Assembly (NCBI GenBank): GCA_965212005.1
Contig: OZ243038.1
Span: forward strand, 2,471,745-2,535,744
Direction: 5' to 3'
Length of the DNA stretch: 64,000 nucleotides
Origin: G965212005 sp965212005
GTDB taxonomy: Bacteria > Pseudomonadota > Gammaproteobacteria > Porifericomitales > Porifericomitaceae
Positions 1-10,300 of this stretch are shown piece by piece (position 1 is the first letter of the stretch; every line of letters begins with the position of its first letter). Position numbers and translations under genes: made by a program. Below the pieces are notes generated by a model. It did not search any database, had not been told where the DNA came from, and saw only the letters and a list, made by a program, of their open reading frames with translations.

Positions 1-1
1 T

Positions 2-730
2 TACGGCTTTACCGCCGAAATGGAGGACAAACTAGACGCGATTTCCTGCGGGCAAAAAGAATGGATCCCGATCATGGGAGAATTTTGGCGCGGCTTGGAA
101 AAGCAGATCCAGGAGAAGGAGCAGAGCGTGTCTAGACGTGAAGTGTCACAAGCCAGGGAACTGGGAACAGATCCGAAGAGCGGGCAGCTTGTCCTGGTGC
201 GTATGGGCAAGTTCGGTCCCTATGTGCAGCTTGGCGAAGGCTCCGATGAGGAAAAACCGCGTTTCGCCGGTCTGCTGCCGGAACAGGGCCTGGATACGAT
301 TACCCTGGAAGAGGCGCTCTCGCTGTTGGAACTGCCGCAACTGCCGCGGACACTGGGCACGACGGAACAGGGAGAGGAGGTGGCTGCGGGCCGCAGTCGC
401 TACGGTCCCTATGTGCGTTACGGCAGTCAATCGGACCCACGTTTCGTCTCTATTCCCGACCCCGATGATCCCTTCAGCATTACGTTGGAGCGGGCCCTTG
501 AGTTGATCGAGGAGCGTAAAAAGAAGGAGCAGGCTTCTCTTATCCAGGAATTTGACGGCTGCCGGGTGGTGGAGGGCCGCTATGGTCCCTACATCACCGA
601 CGGTAAGAAGAACATAAGCGTGCCCAAGGATAAAGACCCGCAGAAGCTGACTGAAAAGGATTGCCTGGAGATATTGAGCCGGGCACGTCCCCGGCGCGGT
701 ACGGCCCGCAAAAAAAAAGCTAAGCGCTGA
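2..730 (+). CDS. topA: DNA topoisomerase I, C-terminal part (cut by window edge)
   Basis: Only the last 242 or so residues are inside the window; the frame is open from base 2. Topoisomerase I relaxes negatively supercoiled DNA. The first residues (YGFTAEMEDKLDAI) match the end of the type IA catalytic core. They are followed by three spaced copies of a G-x-YGPYV-like repeat (GKFGPYVQLG, SRYGPYVRYG, GRYGPYITDG), the Toprim C-terminal repeat type. No tetracysteine zinc fingers follow, unlike E. coli TopA, so this is the repeat-tailed form. The tail ends in a Lys/Arg-rich stretch likely to bind DNA. The stop overlaps the purE start (TGATG), implying co-translation. Confidence 0.93.
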   Translation, partial: YGFTAEMEDKLDAISCGQKEWIPIMGEFWRGLEKQIQEKEQSVSRREVSQARELGTDPKSGQLVLVRMGKFGPYVQLGEGSDEEKPRFAGLLPEQGLDTITLEEALSLLELPQLPRTLGTTEQGEEVAAGRSRYGPYVRYGSQSDPRFVSIPDPDDPFSITLERALELIEERKKKEQASLIQEFDGCRVVEGRYGPYITDGKKNISVPKDKDPQKLTEKDCLEILSRARPRRGTARKKKAKR

Positions 731-1332
731 TGCCGGCCGAAAAAGCTCCGGAAAACGGGGAGCGGTTGGAGCGCCCCACGGCACCTGGCAGCCAGTCTGC
801 GGCTCCGGCCTTTGTCTCCATATTGATGGGCTCCGCTTCGGACCTGCCGTCGATGCAGGCGGCGGCAGATGTACTGGATTCACTCGGCATCGCCTGTGAG
901 CTATGCATCAGTTCCGCGCACCGAACGCCGGAGGCCGTGGAGCAGTATGTGGCGGACGCCGAGCACAGGGGCTGCCGGGCATTCATCGCGGGCGCCGGCA
1001 TGGCGGCTCACCTGGCCGGCAGCATTGCCGCCCGTACGCTGCGCCCGGTGATCGGGGTGCCAGTGGATTCGGGCGCCCTGGCGGGACTGGATGCTTTGCT
1101 TTCCACCGTGCAGATGCCGCCCGGGGTACCGGTGGCCTGCATGGCGATCGGTCAGGCGGGAGCGAAAAATGCCGGCTATTTTGCTGCCCAGGTCCTGGCC
1201 GTGTCGGACCCGGAACTCGCGGCCCGGCTGTGTCAGGAGCGCCGCCGCCAAGCCGAAAAAATACGGCAAAAGGACGCCGACGTCGGACGCCGGCTGAAGC
1301 ACCGAACGCCGCCGCCCGCCGCAATGGGCTGA
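730..1332 (+). CDS. purE: N5-carboxyaminoimidazole ribonucleotide mutase
   Basis: PurE converts N5-CAIR to CAIR in purine synthesis. The family signature is clear: SILMGSASDLPSM binds the phosphate of the substrate, SSAHRTPE is the class I active-site loop, and the A-G-A-MAAHLAG and GVPVDSG segments follow. The product is 200 residues, longer than the usual 160-170, because of an N-terminal Pro/Ala-rich lead of about 25 residues and a charged C-terminal tail. The ATG overlaps the topA stop, and tsaC starts directly after its own stop, so the three genes look like one operon. No purK is visible; its absence here says nothing about the rest of the genome. Confidence 0.95.
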   Translation: MPAEKAPENGERLERPTAPGSQSAAPAFVSILMGSASDLPSMQAAADVLDSLGIACELCISSAHRTPEAVEQYVADAEHRGCRAFIAGAGMAAHLAGSIAARTLRPVIGVPVDSGALAGLDALLSTVQMPPGVPVACMAIGQAGAKNAGYFAAQVLAVSDPELAARLCQERRRQAEKIRQKDADVGRRLKHRTPPPAAMG

Positions 1333-2064
1333 ATGCGGGCGGGCGGGCTGACCCCCTGGCAGTTGCAGGCTGCATGGAGCGCCGTTTGCGGCGGCGGGCT
1401 GATCGCCTATCCTACCGAGGCAGTGTTCGGTTTAGGGTGCGACCCGGACAACGGCGCCGCGGTAATGGCGCTACTGCGCCTGAAGCGGCGTTCCTGGCGT
1501 TTGGGGTTGATCCTGATTGCCGCCACGCCGGCCCAGTTGGCACCGTACCTGTATTTCCCCTCCGGAACGATGGGCCGGCGCATCCGCGCCAGCTGGCCGG
1601 GACCGGTCACCTGGGTTCTGCCGGCGCGTCCCGGGGTGCCGTACTGGTTGCGAGGCGCGCATCGCGGGCTGGCGGTGCGGGTCAGCGCCCATCGGTCCGT
1701 GCAGCAATTATGCGCCCGCACGGGGCCGCTGGTTTCCACCAGCGCCAATCCTTCCGGTGCCGTCGCGGCGCGTGACGCGCACCGGGTGCGCTGCTATTTC
1801 GGCCCGCGGTTGGCCTATATCCTGCCCGTAGCCACTGGGGGACTGGCTGCCCCCAGCGAGATCCGGGATGGCCTGAGCGGGGCGATCCTGCGTCCGGCAC
1901 CGGACGGCATCGGATCGGCCCCGATACAGGACGGCATCGGATCGGCCCCGATACAGGACGGTATCTCGGCCCCGGCAGCCGGAGCGATCCAGCGCCGGGG
2001 AATTAGCTCCGTGCCGGCAGCACGTTACGGTGGACCTTATCAGGGGCCGACGGCTGGGAATTGA
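1333..2064 (+). CDS. tsaC: L-threonylcarbamoyladenylate synthase, TsaC/YrdC family
   Basis: Makes threonylcarbamoyl-AMP from threonine, bicarbonate and ATP for the t6A37 modification of ANN-decoding tRNAs. Family features include IAYPTEAVFGLGCDP near residue 24, LKRR....GLILIAA, WPGPVTWVLPA, the LAVRVSAH strand and LVSTSANPSGA. The YrdC domain takes up roughly residues 1-185, the usual full length. The protein then continues for about 55 residues rich in Gly, Pro and Ala, containing a tandem 9-residue repeat (DGIGSAPIQ, two full copies and a third partial one). That tail is unusual and of unknown role. The ATG follows the purE stop with no gap. Confidence 0.93.
   Translation: MRAGGLTPWQLQAAWSAVCGGGLIAYPTEAVFGLGCDPDNGAAVMALLRLKRRSWRLGLILIAATPAQLAPYLYFPSGTMGRRIRASWPGPVTWVLPARPGVPYWLRGAHRGLAVRVSAHRSVQQLCARTGPLVSTSANPSGAVAARDAHRVRCYFGPRLAYILPVATGGLAAPSEIRDGLSGAILRPAPDGIGSAPIQDGIGSAPIQDGISAPAAGAIQRRGISSVPAARYGGPYQGPTAGN
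1903..1974 (+). repeat. 27-bp tandem repeat inside the 3' end of tsaC
   Basis: Two identical 27-base units (1903-1929 and 1930-1956) are followed by a shortened, diverged third unit. The unit length is a multiple of three and codes in frame for DGIGSAPIQ, so gain or loss of copies keeps the reading frame. It lies beyond the conserved YrdC domain. Confidence 0.85.
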
Positions 2065-2068
2065 GGCA

Positions 2069-2098
2069 TTGACAAGTAGAACAGGAAAGTGAGAAAAT
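2069..2098 (+). promoter_or_regulatory. Putative promoter of the tRNA-Tyr/Gly/Thr-tuf operon
   Basis: A perfect TTGACA (2069-2074) is followed after 18 bases by GAAAAT (2093-2098). The predicted start, near 2105, is about 28 bases before tRNA-Tyr. It sits immediately after the tsaC stop, so the tRNA genes probably do not depend on the topA operon. Spacing is one base longer than ideal. Confidence 0.5.
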
Positions 2099-2132
2099 TG
2101 CATGTTTTGTGCGCGGCACAAATCGAGCAACT

Positions 2133-2215
2133 GGAGGGGTACCCAAGCGGCCAACGGGAGCAGACTGTAAATCTGCCGGCTTTGTCCTTCGCAGGTTCGA
2201 ATCCTGCCCCCTCCA
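2133..2215 (+). tRNA. tRNA-Tyr(GTA)
   Basis: A class II tRNA with a long variable arm. The acceptor stem is GGAGGGG at 2133 paired with CCCCTCC at 2208-2214, with discriminator A at 2215. The anticodon loop is CTGTAAA, giving GTA. GGTTCGAATCC forms the T arm. The CCA end is not fully encoded (A then CCG). First of three tRNAs before tuf. Confidence 0.97.
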
Positions 2216-2294
2216 CCGGGCCTGCTTGCGCGGTCCGGGCGGCGCATTGGAGGACGCATTGGAGGAGCAAGCCTTGCCATTCAGCATTGTACAG

Positions 2295-2368
2295 GCGGGC
2301 GTAGTTCAATGGCAGAACCTCAGCCTTCCAAGCTGAAGATGTGGGTTCGATCCCCATCGCCCGCTCCA
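2295..2368 (+). tRNA. tRNA-Gly(TCC)
   Basis: The acceptor stem is GCGGGCG paired with CGCCCGC (2358-2364). The anticodon loop is CTTCCAA, giving anticodon TCC. The T loop is TTCGATC, and CCA is encoded at 2366-2368. Order and spacing match the gammaproteobacterial tyrU-glyT-thrT-tufB cluster. Confidence 0.97.
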
Positions 2369-2411
2369 GCTCCGCGTGAGCCGGGAAGGCATCGGCATTT
2401 AGGTTTCTGCG

Positions 2412-2486
2412 GCCCATATAGCTCAGGGGCAGAGCACTTCCTTGGTAAGGAAGAGGTCACCGGTTCGATTCCGGTTATGGGCTCCA
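2412..2486 (+). tRNA. tRNA-Thr(GGT)
   Basis: The acceptor stem is GCCCATA paired with TATGGGC (2476-2482). The anticodon loop is TTGGTAA, giving GGT. The T arm is CCGGTTCGATTCCGG, and CCA is encoded at 2484-2486. Last tRNA before tuf. Confidence 0.97.
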
Positions 2487-2557
2487 GGTCTGATGGTCCG
2501 GGCGGGGCTGCAGTTTGACCGCATCTTCCGCAGGAGTGCGGATGGAGCGAGGTAGCG

Positions 2558-2595
2558 GCGGAGAAATTCCGCGGAAAATGACAGGAGAGTCCTGT
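2558..2595 (+). promoter_or_regulatory. Two small hairpins in the tuf leader
   Basis: GCGGA/TCCGC (2558-2572, 5-base loop) and ACAGGA/TCCTGT (2581-2595, 3-base loop) are perfect stems. They lie between tRNA-Thr and the tuf ribosome-binding site (TAGGAGC, about 2598-2604). They could be processing or translation-control structures. The role is inferred only. Confidence 0.4.
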
Positions 2596-2612
2596 AAATA
2601 GGAGCTTATGCA

Positions 2613-3803
<1,191 letters not shown>

Positions 3804-3908
3804 GCGGATTGCCGGGCATTGGGCAGGCGCTTTGGATATAGCTTCGGATGAAGCAGGTTCACGTAAAGAGATATGATGTCGGTAAGGATTGTTATCGAGT
3901 GGAAATAA

Positions 3909-3984
<76 letters not shown>

Positions 3985-4050
3985 CTCAGTGCGGACGCCG
4001 GCGCGTTTCCTGCCAGTTGTGCGGGACGGCGTGCGGGGCCGGGGGTGGCC

Positions 4051-4410
4051 ATGCTGATGGTATTGGCGCGGCGGCGGGCGGACACCGCCAGGCTGTCTGC
4101 GGCATTGATCCTGCTGATAGCGGGTATCGCCGGGGCCTATCTGCTGGAGGTCTCGTTCCTGCTGCGCATGTTGGGGGCCATCAGCTGTATTGTGCTGGCC
4201 GGGCTTTTGACCTACCGCACCGAACTGGGCAAGTTCGGCTGGGGCTTTTTGCACCAGACTCAGCTGGAGGTAAAGAAAATGGTCTGGCCGGAGCGCCCGC
4301 AGGCAGTGCAGATGACCCTGTTCGTGCTGATTATGGTGATCCTGGTGGCCCTGATCCTGTGGCTATTGGACTGGATCCTGGGCGGCCTGGTGGAAGCGTT
4401 GCTGGGATAG
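4051..4410 (+). CDS. secE: Preprotein translocase subunit SecE
   Basis: The small subunit that clamps SecY in the SecYEG channel. The 119-residue product has three predicted membrane helices (about residues 15-32, 36-53 and 87-110), the long E. coli-like form. Before the last helix is the conserved cytoplasmic amphipathic stretch QLEVKKMVWPERPQ. The ATG at 4051 is chosen because an upstream extension would run back into tRNA-Trp. nusG follows 18 bases after the stop, the usual secE-nusG pairing. Confidence 0.95.
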   Translation: MLMVLARRRADTARLSAALILLIAGIAGAYLLEVSFLLRMLGAISCIVLAGLLTYRTELGKFGWGFLHQTQLEVKKMVWPERPQAVQMTLFVLIMVILVALILWLLDWILGGLVEALLG

Positions 4411-4428
4411 CGGCGAGAAGCTTTGGAT

Positions 4429-4962
4429 ATGACGATGAAATGGTACGTTCTACAGGCTTATTCCGGCTACGAGAGCCAGGTGCGCCGGGCCCTGCTGCAG
4501 CAAATCCGGCACAGCAAGCTGCAGGACAAGTTCGGCAAGATCCTGGTGCCTACCGAGGAAGTGGTAGAGATGCGGGGCGGCCGCAAGCGCAAGAGTAATC
4601 GGAAGTTTTTTCCCGGCTATGTACTGATTGAAATGGAGATGAATGATGATACCTGGCACTTGGTCAAGGACTCGCCCAAGGTTTTGGGCTTTGTCGGCAA
4701 TGCCAGTGATCAGCCGGCGCCGATCAGTGAAGCGGAGGCCGCCGACATCCTGCAGCGCGTGGAAGAGGGCATAGATCAGCCCAAGCCGAAATTTATATAT
4801 GAACCGGGCGAAGTCGTCCGGGTGATTGACGGCGTGTTCAAAGACTTCAACAGCGTGGTAGAAGAGGTCGACTATGAAAAAAGCCGGCTCAAGGTGGCGG
4901 TTTTGATTTTTGGTCGTTCTACGCCCGTCGAATTGAGTTTCGACCAGGTGGAAAAGGAGTAG
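4429..4962 (+). CDS. nusG: Transcription termination/antitermination factor NusG
   Basis: NusG binds RNA polymerase and links it to Rho or to ribosomal protein S10. The NGN domain begins KWYVLQAYSGYE and includes FFPGYVLIEMEM and LGFVGN. The KOW domain near the C-terminus has EPGEVVRVIDGVFKDFNSVVEE. Length (177 residues) is normal. The start is placed at ATG 4429, about nine bases after a GAGAAG ribosome-binding site; ATG 4435 and TTG 4423 are alternatives. It lies in the secE-nusG-rplKAJL-rpoBC order. Confidence 0.96.
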   Translation: MTMKWYVLQAYSGYESQVRRALLQQIRHSKLQDKFGKILVPTEEVVEMRGGRKRKSNRKFFPGYVLIEMEMNDDTWHLVKDSPKVLGFVGNASDQPAPISEAEAADILQRVEEGIDQPKPKFIYEPGEVVRVIDGVFKDFNSVVEEVDYEKSRLKVAVLIFGRSTPVELSFDQVEKE

Positions 4963-5045
4963 CCGCGGCGATGCCGGGCGGCGGACATGCAACATCAGGC
5001 GCCGGTGAGCGCTCCCAAACGTTCGGAATATGACGGATCACGGTT

Positions 5046-5480
5046 ATGGCAAAAAAAGTTGAAGGGTGCATCAAGTTCCAGGTTCCGGCGGGCCAGGCAG
5101 TGCCGAGCCCGCCGGTGGGGCCGGCACTGGGGCAGCGCGGCTTGAATTCCGGCGACTTCTGCAAGCAGTTCAATGAACGCACCAAGAACCATGACGCGGG
5201 AGTGCCGCTGACGGTATTGATTAGGTATTACCAGGACAAGAGCTTCGATTTTATCGTCAAGTCTGCGCCCACCACCGTCCATCTGCTCAGGGAAGCGGCC
5301 GGCATCAGCAGCGGCAGTGCAACGCCCAACAGCCGAAAAGTGGGGAAGGTCAGCGCGCAGCAGTTGGAAGAGATCGCGAAAATAAAACAGGCGGACTTGA
5401 CCGCGGCGGACCTGCGCCGGGCCATGCTCACGATCGCCGGTACGGCCAGGAGCATGGGCATTGAGGTTACGGGGCTGTAA
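5046..5480 (+). CDS. rplK: 50S ribosomal protein L11
   Basis: L11 builds the GTPase-associated centre on 23S rRNA with L10/L12. The sequence starts MAKKVEGCIKFQVPAGQA, has the SPPVGPALGQRGLN signature, and ends with the RNA-binding C-terminal domain (KVSAQQLEEIAKIKQADL, then TARSMGIEV). Length is 144 residues as usual. It is followed two bases later by rplA. Confidence 0.97.
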   Translation: MAKKVEGCIKFQVPAGQAVPSPPVGPALGQRGLNSGDFCKQFNERTKNHDAGVPLTVLIRYYQDKSFDFIVKSAPTTVHLLREAAGISSGSATPNSRKVGKVSAQQLEEIAKIKQADLTAADLRRAMLTIAGTARSMGIEVTGL

Positions 5481-5482
5481 AC

Positions 5483-6181
5483 GTGGCAGGTGTTTCAAAA
5501 CGGGCTCGGCTTACCACCGAAAAGGCACCGCCGGGCAAAATCTACGCGCCGCTGGAAGCTTTTGAATTGCTGAAGGAGTTGTCCGCGACGACCCGGTTTA
5601 CCGAATCGGTGGACGCCAGTGTGAACCTGGGCGTGGACGTGCGCAAATCCGATCAGGTAGTGCGGGGGATTTCGCTCCTGCCTCATGGCACGGGCCGGCA
5701 GGTGAAGGTGATCGTGTTTGCCCAGCAGGAGCAGGCGGAAGCTGCCAGGCAGGCGGGCGCGGACGTGGTCGGTCACGCCGACTTGATACCTCAGATCGAA
5801 CAGGGCAAACTGAAAATCGATTGGGTGGTCGCGACCCCGGACTCGATGCCGGTTGTCGGCCGCCTGGGCAAATTTCTAGGGCCGCGCGGATTGATGCCGA
5901 ATCCAAAGACCGGCACCGTTACCGCCGACGTGGCGCAGGCGGTGAAAAACATCAGGAATGGACAAGTGCGCTACCGCACCGACTCCTCCGGCATCGTGCA
6001 TTGCATGCTGGGCAAGACGAATTTCGAAGCGAACGCCTTGAAGGGAAACCTGGACACGCTGCTGGTAGACCTGGGCAAACTGAAGCCGAGCGGCGCCAAG
6101 GGGATATACTTCAAAAAAGTAACTGTCTCCACCACTATGGGGCCTGGTCTGTCGATCGATCTGGGTGCGCTGCCGTCGTGA
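5483..6181 (+). CDS. rplA: 50S ribosomal protein L1
   Basis: L1 forms the mobile L1 stalk and in many bacteria represses its own operon by binding the leader mRNA. Family marks are GTGRQVKVIVFA, the LGPRGLMPNPKTGTV loop and the C-terminal KGIYFKKVTVSTTMGPG. Length is 232 residues. The start is GTG, two bases after the rplK stop, so translation is likely coupled to rplK. I did not identify an L1-binding leader upstream of rplK. Confidence 0.97.
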   Translation: MAGVSKRARLTTEKAPPGKIYAPLEAFELLKELSATTRFTESVDASVNLGVDVRKSDQVVRGISLLPHGTGRQVKVIVFAQQEQAEAARQAGADVVGHADLIPQIEQGKLKIDWVVATPDSMPVVGRLGKFLGPRGLMPNPKTGTVTADVAQAVKNIRNGQVRYRTDSSGIVHCMLGKTNFEANALKGNLDTLLVDLGKLKPSGAKGIYFKKVTVSTTMGPGLSIDLGALPS

Positions 6182-6203
6182 GCCGGTACCGGGAGCTGTA
6201 CCT

Positions 6204-6731
6204 ATGAGCCTGTCGCTGGAAAGAAAACAGCAGATCGTTGAGGAGGTAGCCCAGGTATCCCGCTCCGCGGCGTCAGCAGTGTCGGTCGATTACCGCGGGC
6301 TTTCGGCGGGAGAGATGAACGAATTGCGCCGGCAGGCGCGTACCAGCGGGGTGCAGCTGCGAGTCGTGAAAAACACGCTGGCCGGCCGGGCGCTGCAAGA
6401 AAGCGACTTTGCCTGCATGTCGGAGCGGTTTCAGGGGCCTTTGCTGCTGGCTTTTTCGGAGCAGGATCCGGGAGCGGCCGCCCGCCTGGTGCGCGATTTT
6501 GCCCAGGACCACGAACACTTGGTCATCAGGATGGCATCGGTCGATAATCAGTTGATCGAGGCTTCTGCTATCGGCAAGCTGGCGGACCTGCCGACCCGGG
6601 AGGTCGTGATTGCAAGGCTGATGAGCGCCATGCTGGGACCGGTCCGCACCTTGGTGCAGGTTTTGCGCCTGCCTCAGGTAAAACTGCTGGGAACATTGAA
6701 TGCGATCGGAGAGCAGAAACGGAGCAGCTAG
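6204..6731 (+). CDS. rplJ: 50S ribosomal protein L10
   Basis: L10 anchors the L7/L12 dimers to the ribosome. The N-terminal domain has LERKQQIVEEV, SVDYRGLSAGEMNELR and RVVKNTLAGRAL; the C-terminal helix that carries L12 is at the end (VLRLPQVKLLGTLNAIGEQ). The product is 175 residues from ATG 6204, with GGGAGC just upstream. Only 22 bases separate it from rplA, so an L10-binding autoregulatory leader, if present, would lie inside the 3' end of rplA. Confidence 0.96.
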   Translation: MSLSLERKQQIVEEVAQVSRSAASAVSVDYRGLSAGEMNELRRQARTSGVQLRVVKNTLAGRALQESDFACMSERFQGPLLLAFSEQDPGAAARLVRDFAQDHEHLVIRMASVDNQLIEASAIGKLADLPTREVVIARLMSAMLGPVRTLVQVLRLPQVKLLGTLNAIGEQKRSS

Positions 6732-6822
6732 TTGGATGTAACACGCGGCGGCAAGGTCCGCCGCTCACGCAGGGCCTTGGAACCCGGCGCAAAGCCGAGT
6801 AGACGATTTTCAGCCCTGTCGG

Positions 6823-6861
6823 GGAATTTCCGCAACCTGCCTGGTGCAGGTCGGAAATTCC
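6823..6861 (+). promoter_or_regulatory. Long hairpin between rplJ and rplL
   Basis: A perfect 10-bp outer stem (GGAATTTCCG at 6823-6832 with CGGAAATTCC at 6852-6861) continues, after a two-base bulge, into a perfect 6-bp inner stem (ACCTGC/GCAGGT) with a five-base loop. No U-tract follows, so it is not a standard terminator. It sits 29 bases before rplL. It may be an RNase III-type processing site, an mRNA stabiliser, or a device setting the high L12:L10 ratio. Confidence 0.65.
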
Positions 6862-6890
6862 AGGATTAGGAAATAGAGGAGTAGAGATTC

Positions 6891-7268
6891 ATGTCTGTAA
6901 GCAAAGAGGAAATCCTGGATTCGATATCGAACATGACGGTCATGGACGTAGTCGCGTTAGTAGAAGCGATGGAGGAAAAATTCGGCGTCTCCGCGGCTGC
7001 CATGGTCGCCCCGGCGGCGGCGGCAGCCGCTGCCCCTGCCGCTCCGGTTGAGGAGCAAAGCGAGTTTAGCGTGGTGATGAGCAGCTTTGGTAACAACAAG
7101 GTAGGGGTGATCAAAGTGGCCCGCAGCATTACCGGACTGGGACTCAAGGACGCCAAGGAGCTGGTGGAAAATATCCCTGCGACGATCAAGGAAGGTGCGT
7201 CCAAGGAGGAATCTGAGGATATAAGGAAACAACTGGAAGAAGCCGGTGCCTCAGTCGAGATCCGGTAA
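6891..7268 (+). CDS. rplL: 50S ribosomal protein L7/L12
   Basis: Multi-copy stalk protein that recruits translation GTPases. The N-terminal dimerisation domain (EILDSISNMTVMDVVALVEAM) is followed by an Ala/Pro-rich hinge at about residues 38-53. The C-terminal domain (EFSVVMSSFGNNKVGVIKV, then GLGLKDAKELVE) binds elongation factors. Length is 125 residues. A strong ribosome-binding site (GAGGAG) precedes the ATG, in keeping with high expression. Confidence 0.97.
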   Translation: MSVSKEEILDSISNMTVMDVVALVEAMEEKFGVSAAAMVAPAAAAAAAPAAPVEEQSEFSVVMSSFGNNKVGVIKVARSITGLGLKDAKELVENIPATIKEGASKEESEDIRKQLEEAGASVEIR

Positions 7269-7320
7269 TTCCAAGGTTGGTTTTCTCCAGCTCCGCATCG
7301 TTTAAAAGGGTGAGCTTTCA

Positions 7321-7362
7321 GCCACGCCGGCTCCAGGTCTGCGTGGCAGGGCTGCGCCTGCC
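7321..7362 (+). promoter_or_regulatory. Two competing hairpins between rplL and rpoB
   Basis: GCCACGC (7321-7327) pairs with GCGTGGC (7341-7347), while GGCAGG (7345-7350) pairs with CCTGCC (7357-7362). The two stems share bases 7345-7347, so they exclude each other. In E. coli the rplL-rpoB gap holds an attenuator and an RNase III site; a similar job here is inference. Confidence 0.4.
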
Positions 7363-7386
7363 CGCAAAAAATCACAGGGGTGGAAT

Positions 7387-10300
7387 ATGAGTTATTCGTT
7401 TACGGAAAGAAAGCGCATCCGCAAGAATTTTGGCAAGCGTCCGGAAATATTGGATTTGCCTTACTTGCTCAATGAGCAAATTCGTTCCTATGAGACCTTC
7501 CTGCAGCCCGGCGTGGTGCCGGCCAGGCGTGAGAACAAGGGACTGGAGGCGGCGTTCCGATCCGTGGTCAAATCGATTGACAGCCACTCCGGCAACGTGA
7601 CCCTGGAGTACGTCGGATATGAATTAGTTCCCCCCCCGTTCGACGTCAACGAGTGCAAGCTGCGCGGTCTAACCTACGCTTTCTCCCTTAAAGCGCGCTT
7701 TCGCCTGGTTTTCAAGGAGAAGGCATCCGGCTCGGCCCACAACAAGCAGGCGGTGCCGGAGACGGCCGTTTACATGGGAGACATCCCGCAAATGACCGGG
7801 AACGGTACCTTCATCATCAACGGCACCGAGCGGGTTGTGGTCTCCCAGTTGCACCGTTCTCCCGGCGTGTTTTTTGAGCATGATCGGGGCAAGACCCATT
7901 CTTCCGGCAAGCTGCTGTATTCAGCACGGGTGATCCCCTACCGGGGTTCGTGGCTGGATTTCGAGTTCGACGTCAAGGACTTGCTGTATTGCCGCATTGA
8001 CCGGCGCCGCAAACTGCCCGCGACCATCCTGCTGCGGGCCTATGGCTATGAAAGCGACGCCGACATCCTGGCGCTGTTTTTCGACAACGACACGTTCCGG
8101 CTGGGCAAAAAGCAGATTGTGATGAAGCTGGTTCCGCTGCACCTGCTGGGGGATAACCTGCCTTCCGAGATCCGGGCCAAGGGCAAGGTCCTGGTGCAGG
8201 CCAACCAGCGGATTACGGCGCGCCACGTGCGTCAGATCGAGGCGGCGAAGCTAAAGCAGATCAAGGTGACAGCCGAATTTCTGTACGGCAAGGTTCTGGC
8301 CAGGGACGTTTTTCCGGAAGGCTCGAAGAAAGCGTTGGCGCGTGCCAATGACGTGCTGGATGAAGAACTGGTGCAGACACTGATTGCCAACGACGTTGAG
8401 CACATTGATACCATCTATACCAATGACTTCGATTGCGGCCCGTATATATCCGATACCCTGCGCGAAGACAAAACCCGGTCTGTGCTGAAGGCCCAGGAGG
8501 CTATTTACGGCATGATGCGGCCTGGCGAGCCGCCTACCGAGACTTCCGTAAAAACCCTGTTCCACAACCTGTTTTCGAACCTGGAACGCTACGACCTTTC
8601 CGTGGTCGGCAGGATGAAATTCAACCGGCGCATCGGCAGGGAAGAGGAAGTCGGGGCGCACACGCTTTCCAAGGAAGACATCATCGAAGTCGTGCGCAAG
8701 CTGGTTGAAATCCGCAACGGCAAAGGGACCGTGGACGATATTGACCACATGGGCAACCGCCGGGTGCGTTGCGTCGGTGAAATGGCGGAAAATCAATTTC
8801 GCCTGGGTTTGGTGCGTTTGGAGCGGGCAATCCGGGAGCGCCTGACCCTGGCCGAGTCCGATGCCATTACACCCAGCGATATCATCAACGCCAAGCCCGT
8901 TTCAGCGGTGATGAAAGAGTTCTACGGCTCCAGCCAGCTGTCCCAGTTCATGGACCAGAACAATCCCCTGTCCGAGGTCACGCACAAGCGCCGCATCTCG
9001 GCTCTCGGTCCCGGCGGACTGACCCGAGAGCGGGCCGGGTTCGAGGTGCGCGACGTGCATCCTACGCACTACGGTCGCCTGTGTCCCATTGAGACGCCGG
9101 AGGGGCCGAACATCGGCCTTATCAACTCGATGGCGATCTACGCCCGGACCAACCGCTACGGGTTTCTGGAAACTCCGTACAGGAAAGTGAAAAACGGTGT
9201 CGTTACCGACGTCATTGAACACCTGTCGGCGATTGAGGAAGGGCAATACGTAATCTGCCAGGCCAATGCGTCCGTTGACGGGAAGAATCAGCTGGTTGAT
9301 GAACTCGTTTCCTGCCGGTACCAGAATGAATTCACACTGGTGTCTCCGGACCGGGTGGATTACATGGACGTCTCCCCCAAGCAGATCGTCTCCGTTGCCG
9401 CCGCCCTAATTCCCTTCCTGGAGCACGACGACGCCAATCGCGCCCTGATGGGCTCGAACATGCAGCGCCAGGCGGTGCCCACAATGAAAGTGGAAAAGCC
9501 GCTGATCGGCACCGGCATTGAGCGCAAGGTGGCAATCGACTCGGGGGTGACGGTGATCGCACGCCGGGGCGGAATCATAGATTCGGCGGATGCCGGTCGC
9601 GTGGTGGTTCGGGTAAATGAAGACGAGATTGAGGAGGGCGAGCCGGAGGTTGATATTTACAATTTCATCAAGTACACCCGTTCCAATCAGGACACCTGCA
9701 TCAATCAGCGCCCGCTGGTGGTTCCCGGGGACTCGATCGCCAGGGGCGACGTGCTCGCTGACGGTCAGGCCACTGACATGGGAGAACTGGCCCTGGGACA
9801 GAATCTGCTGGTCGCCTTCATGCCCTGGAACGGGTACAACTTTGAAGATTCGATTCTCATCTCGGAGAAGGTAATCAAGGAAGATCGCTACACCACCGTT
9901 CACATTGAAGAACTGACCTGTTATGCGCGCGATACCAAGATAGGTCCCGAGGAAATTACCCCGGATATTGCCAACGTAAGCGAAGGCATGTTGAACAAGC
10001 TGGACGAGTCCGGCGTCGTGTACATCGGCGCAAAAGTGAACGCGGGCGACATCCTTGTGGGCAAGGTCACGCCTAAGGGAGAGACCCAGTTGACGCCCGA
10101 GGAAAAACTGCTGCGCGCCATTTTCGGAGAGAAAGCGTCAGACGTAAAAGACACCTCGCTGAAGATGCCTTCAGGCATGAGCGGAACCGTTATCGACGTG
10201 CATATCTTTACTCGTGACGGCATTGAAAAAGACGTCCGCGCCAAGCACATTGAAGAGAGCGAATTGGACCGGGTGCGCAAGGATCAAAACGATCAGTACC

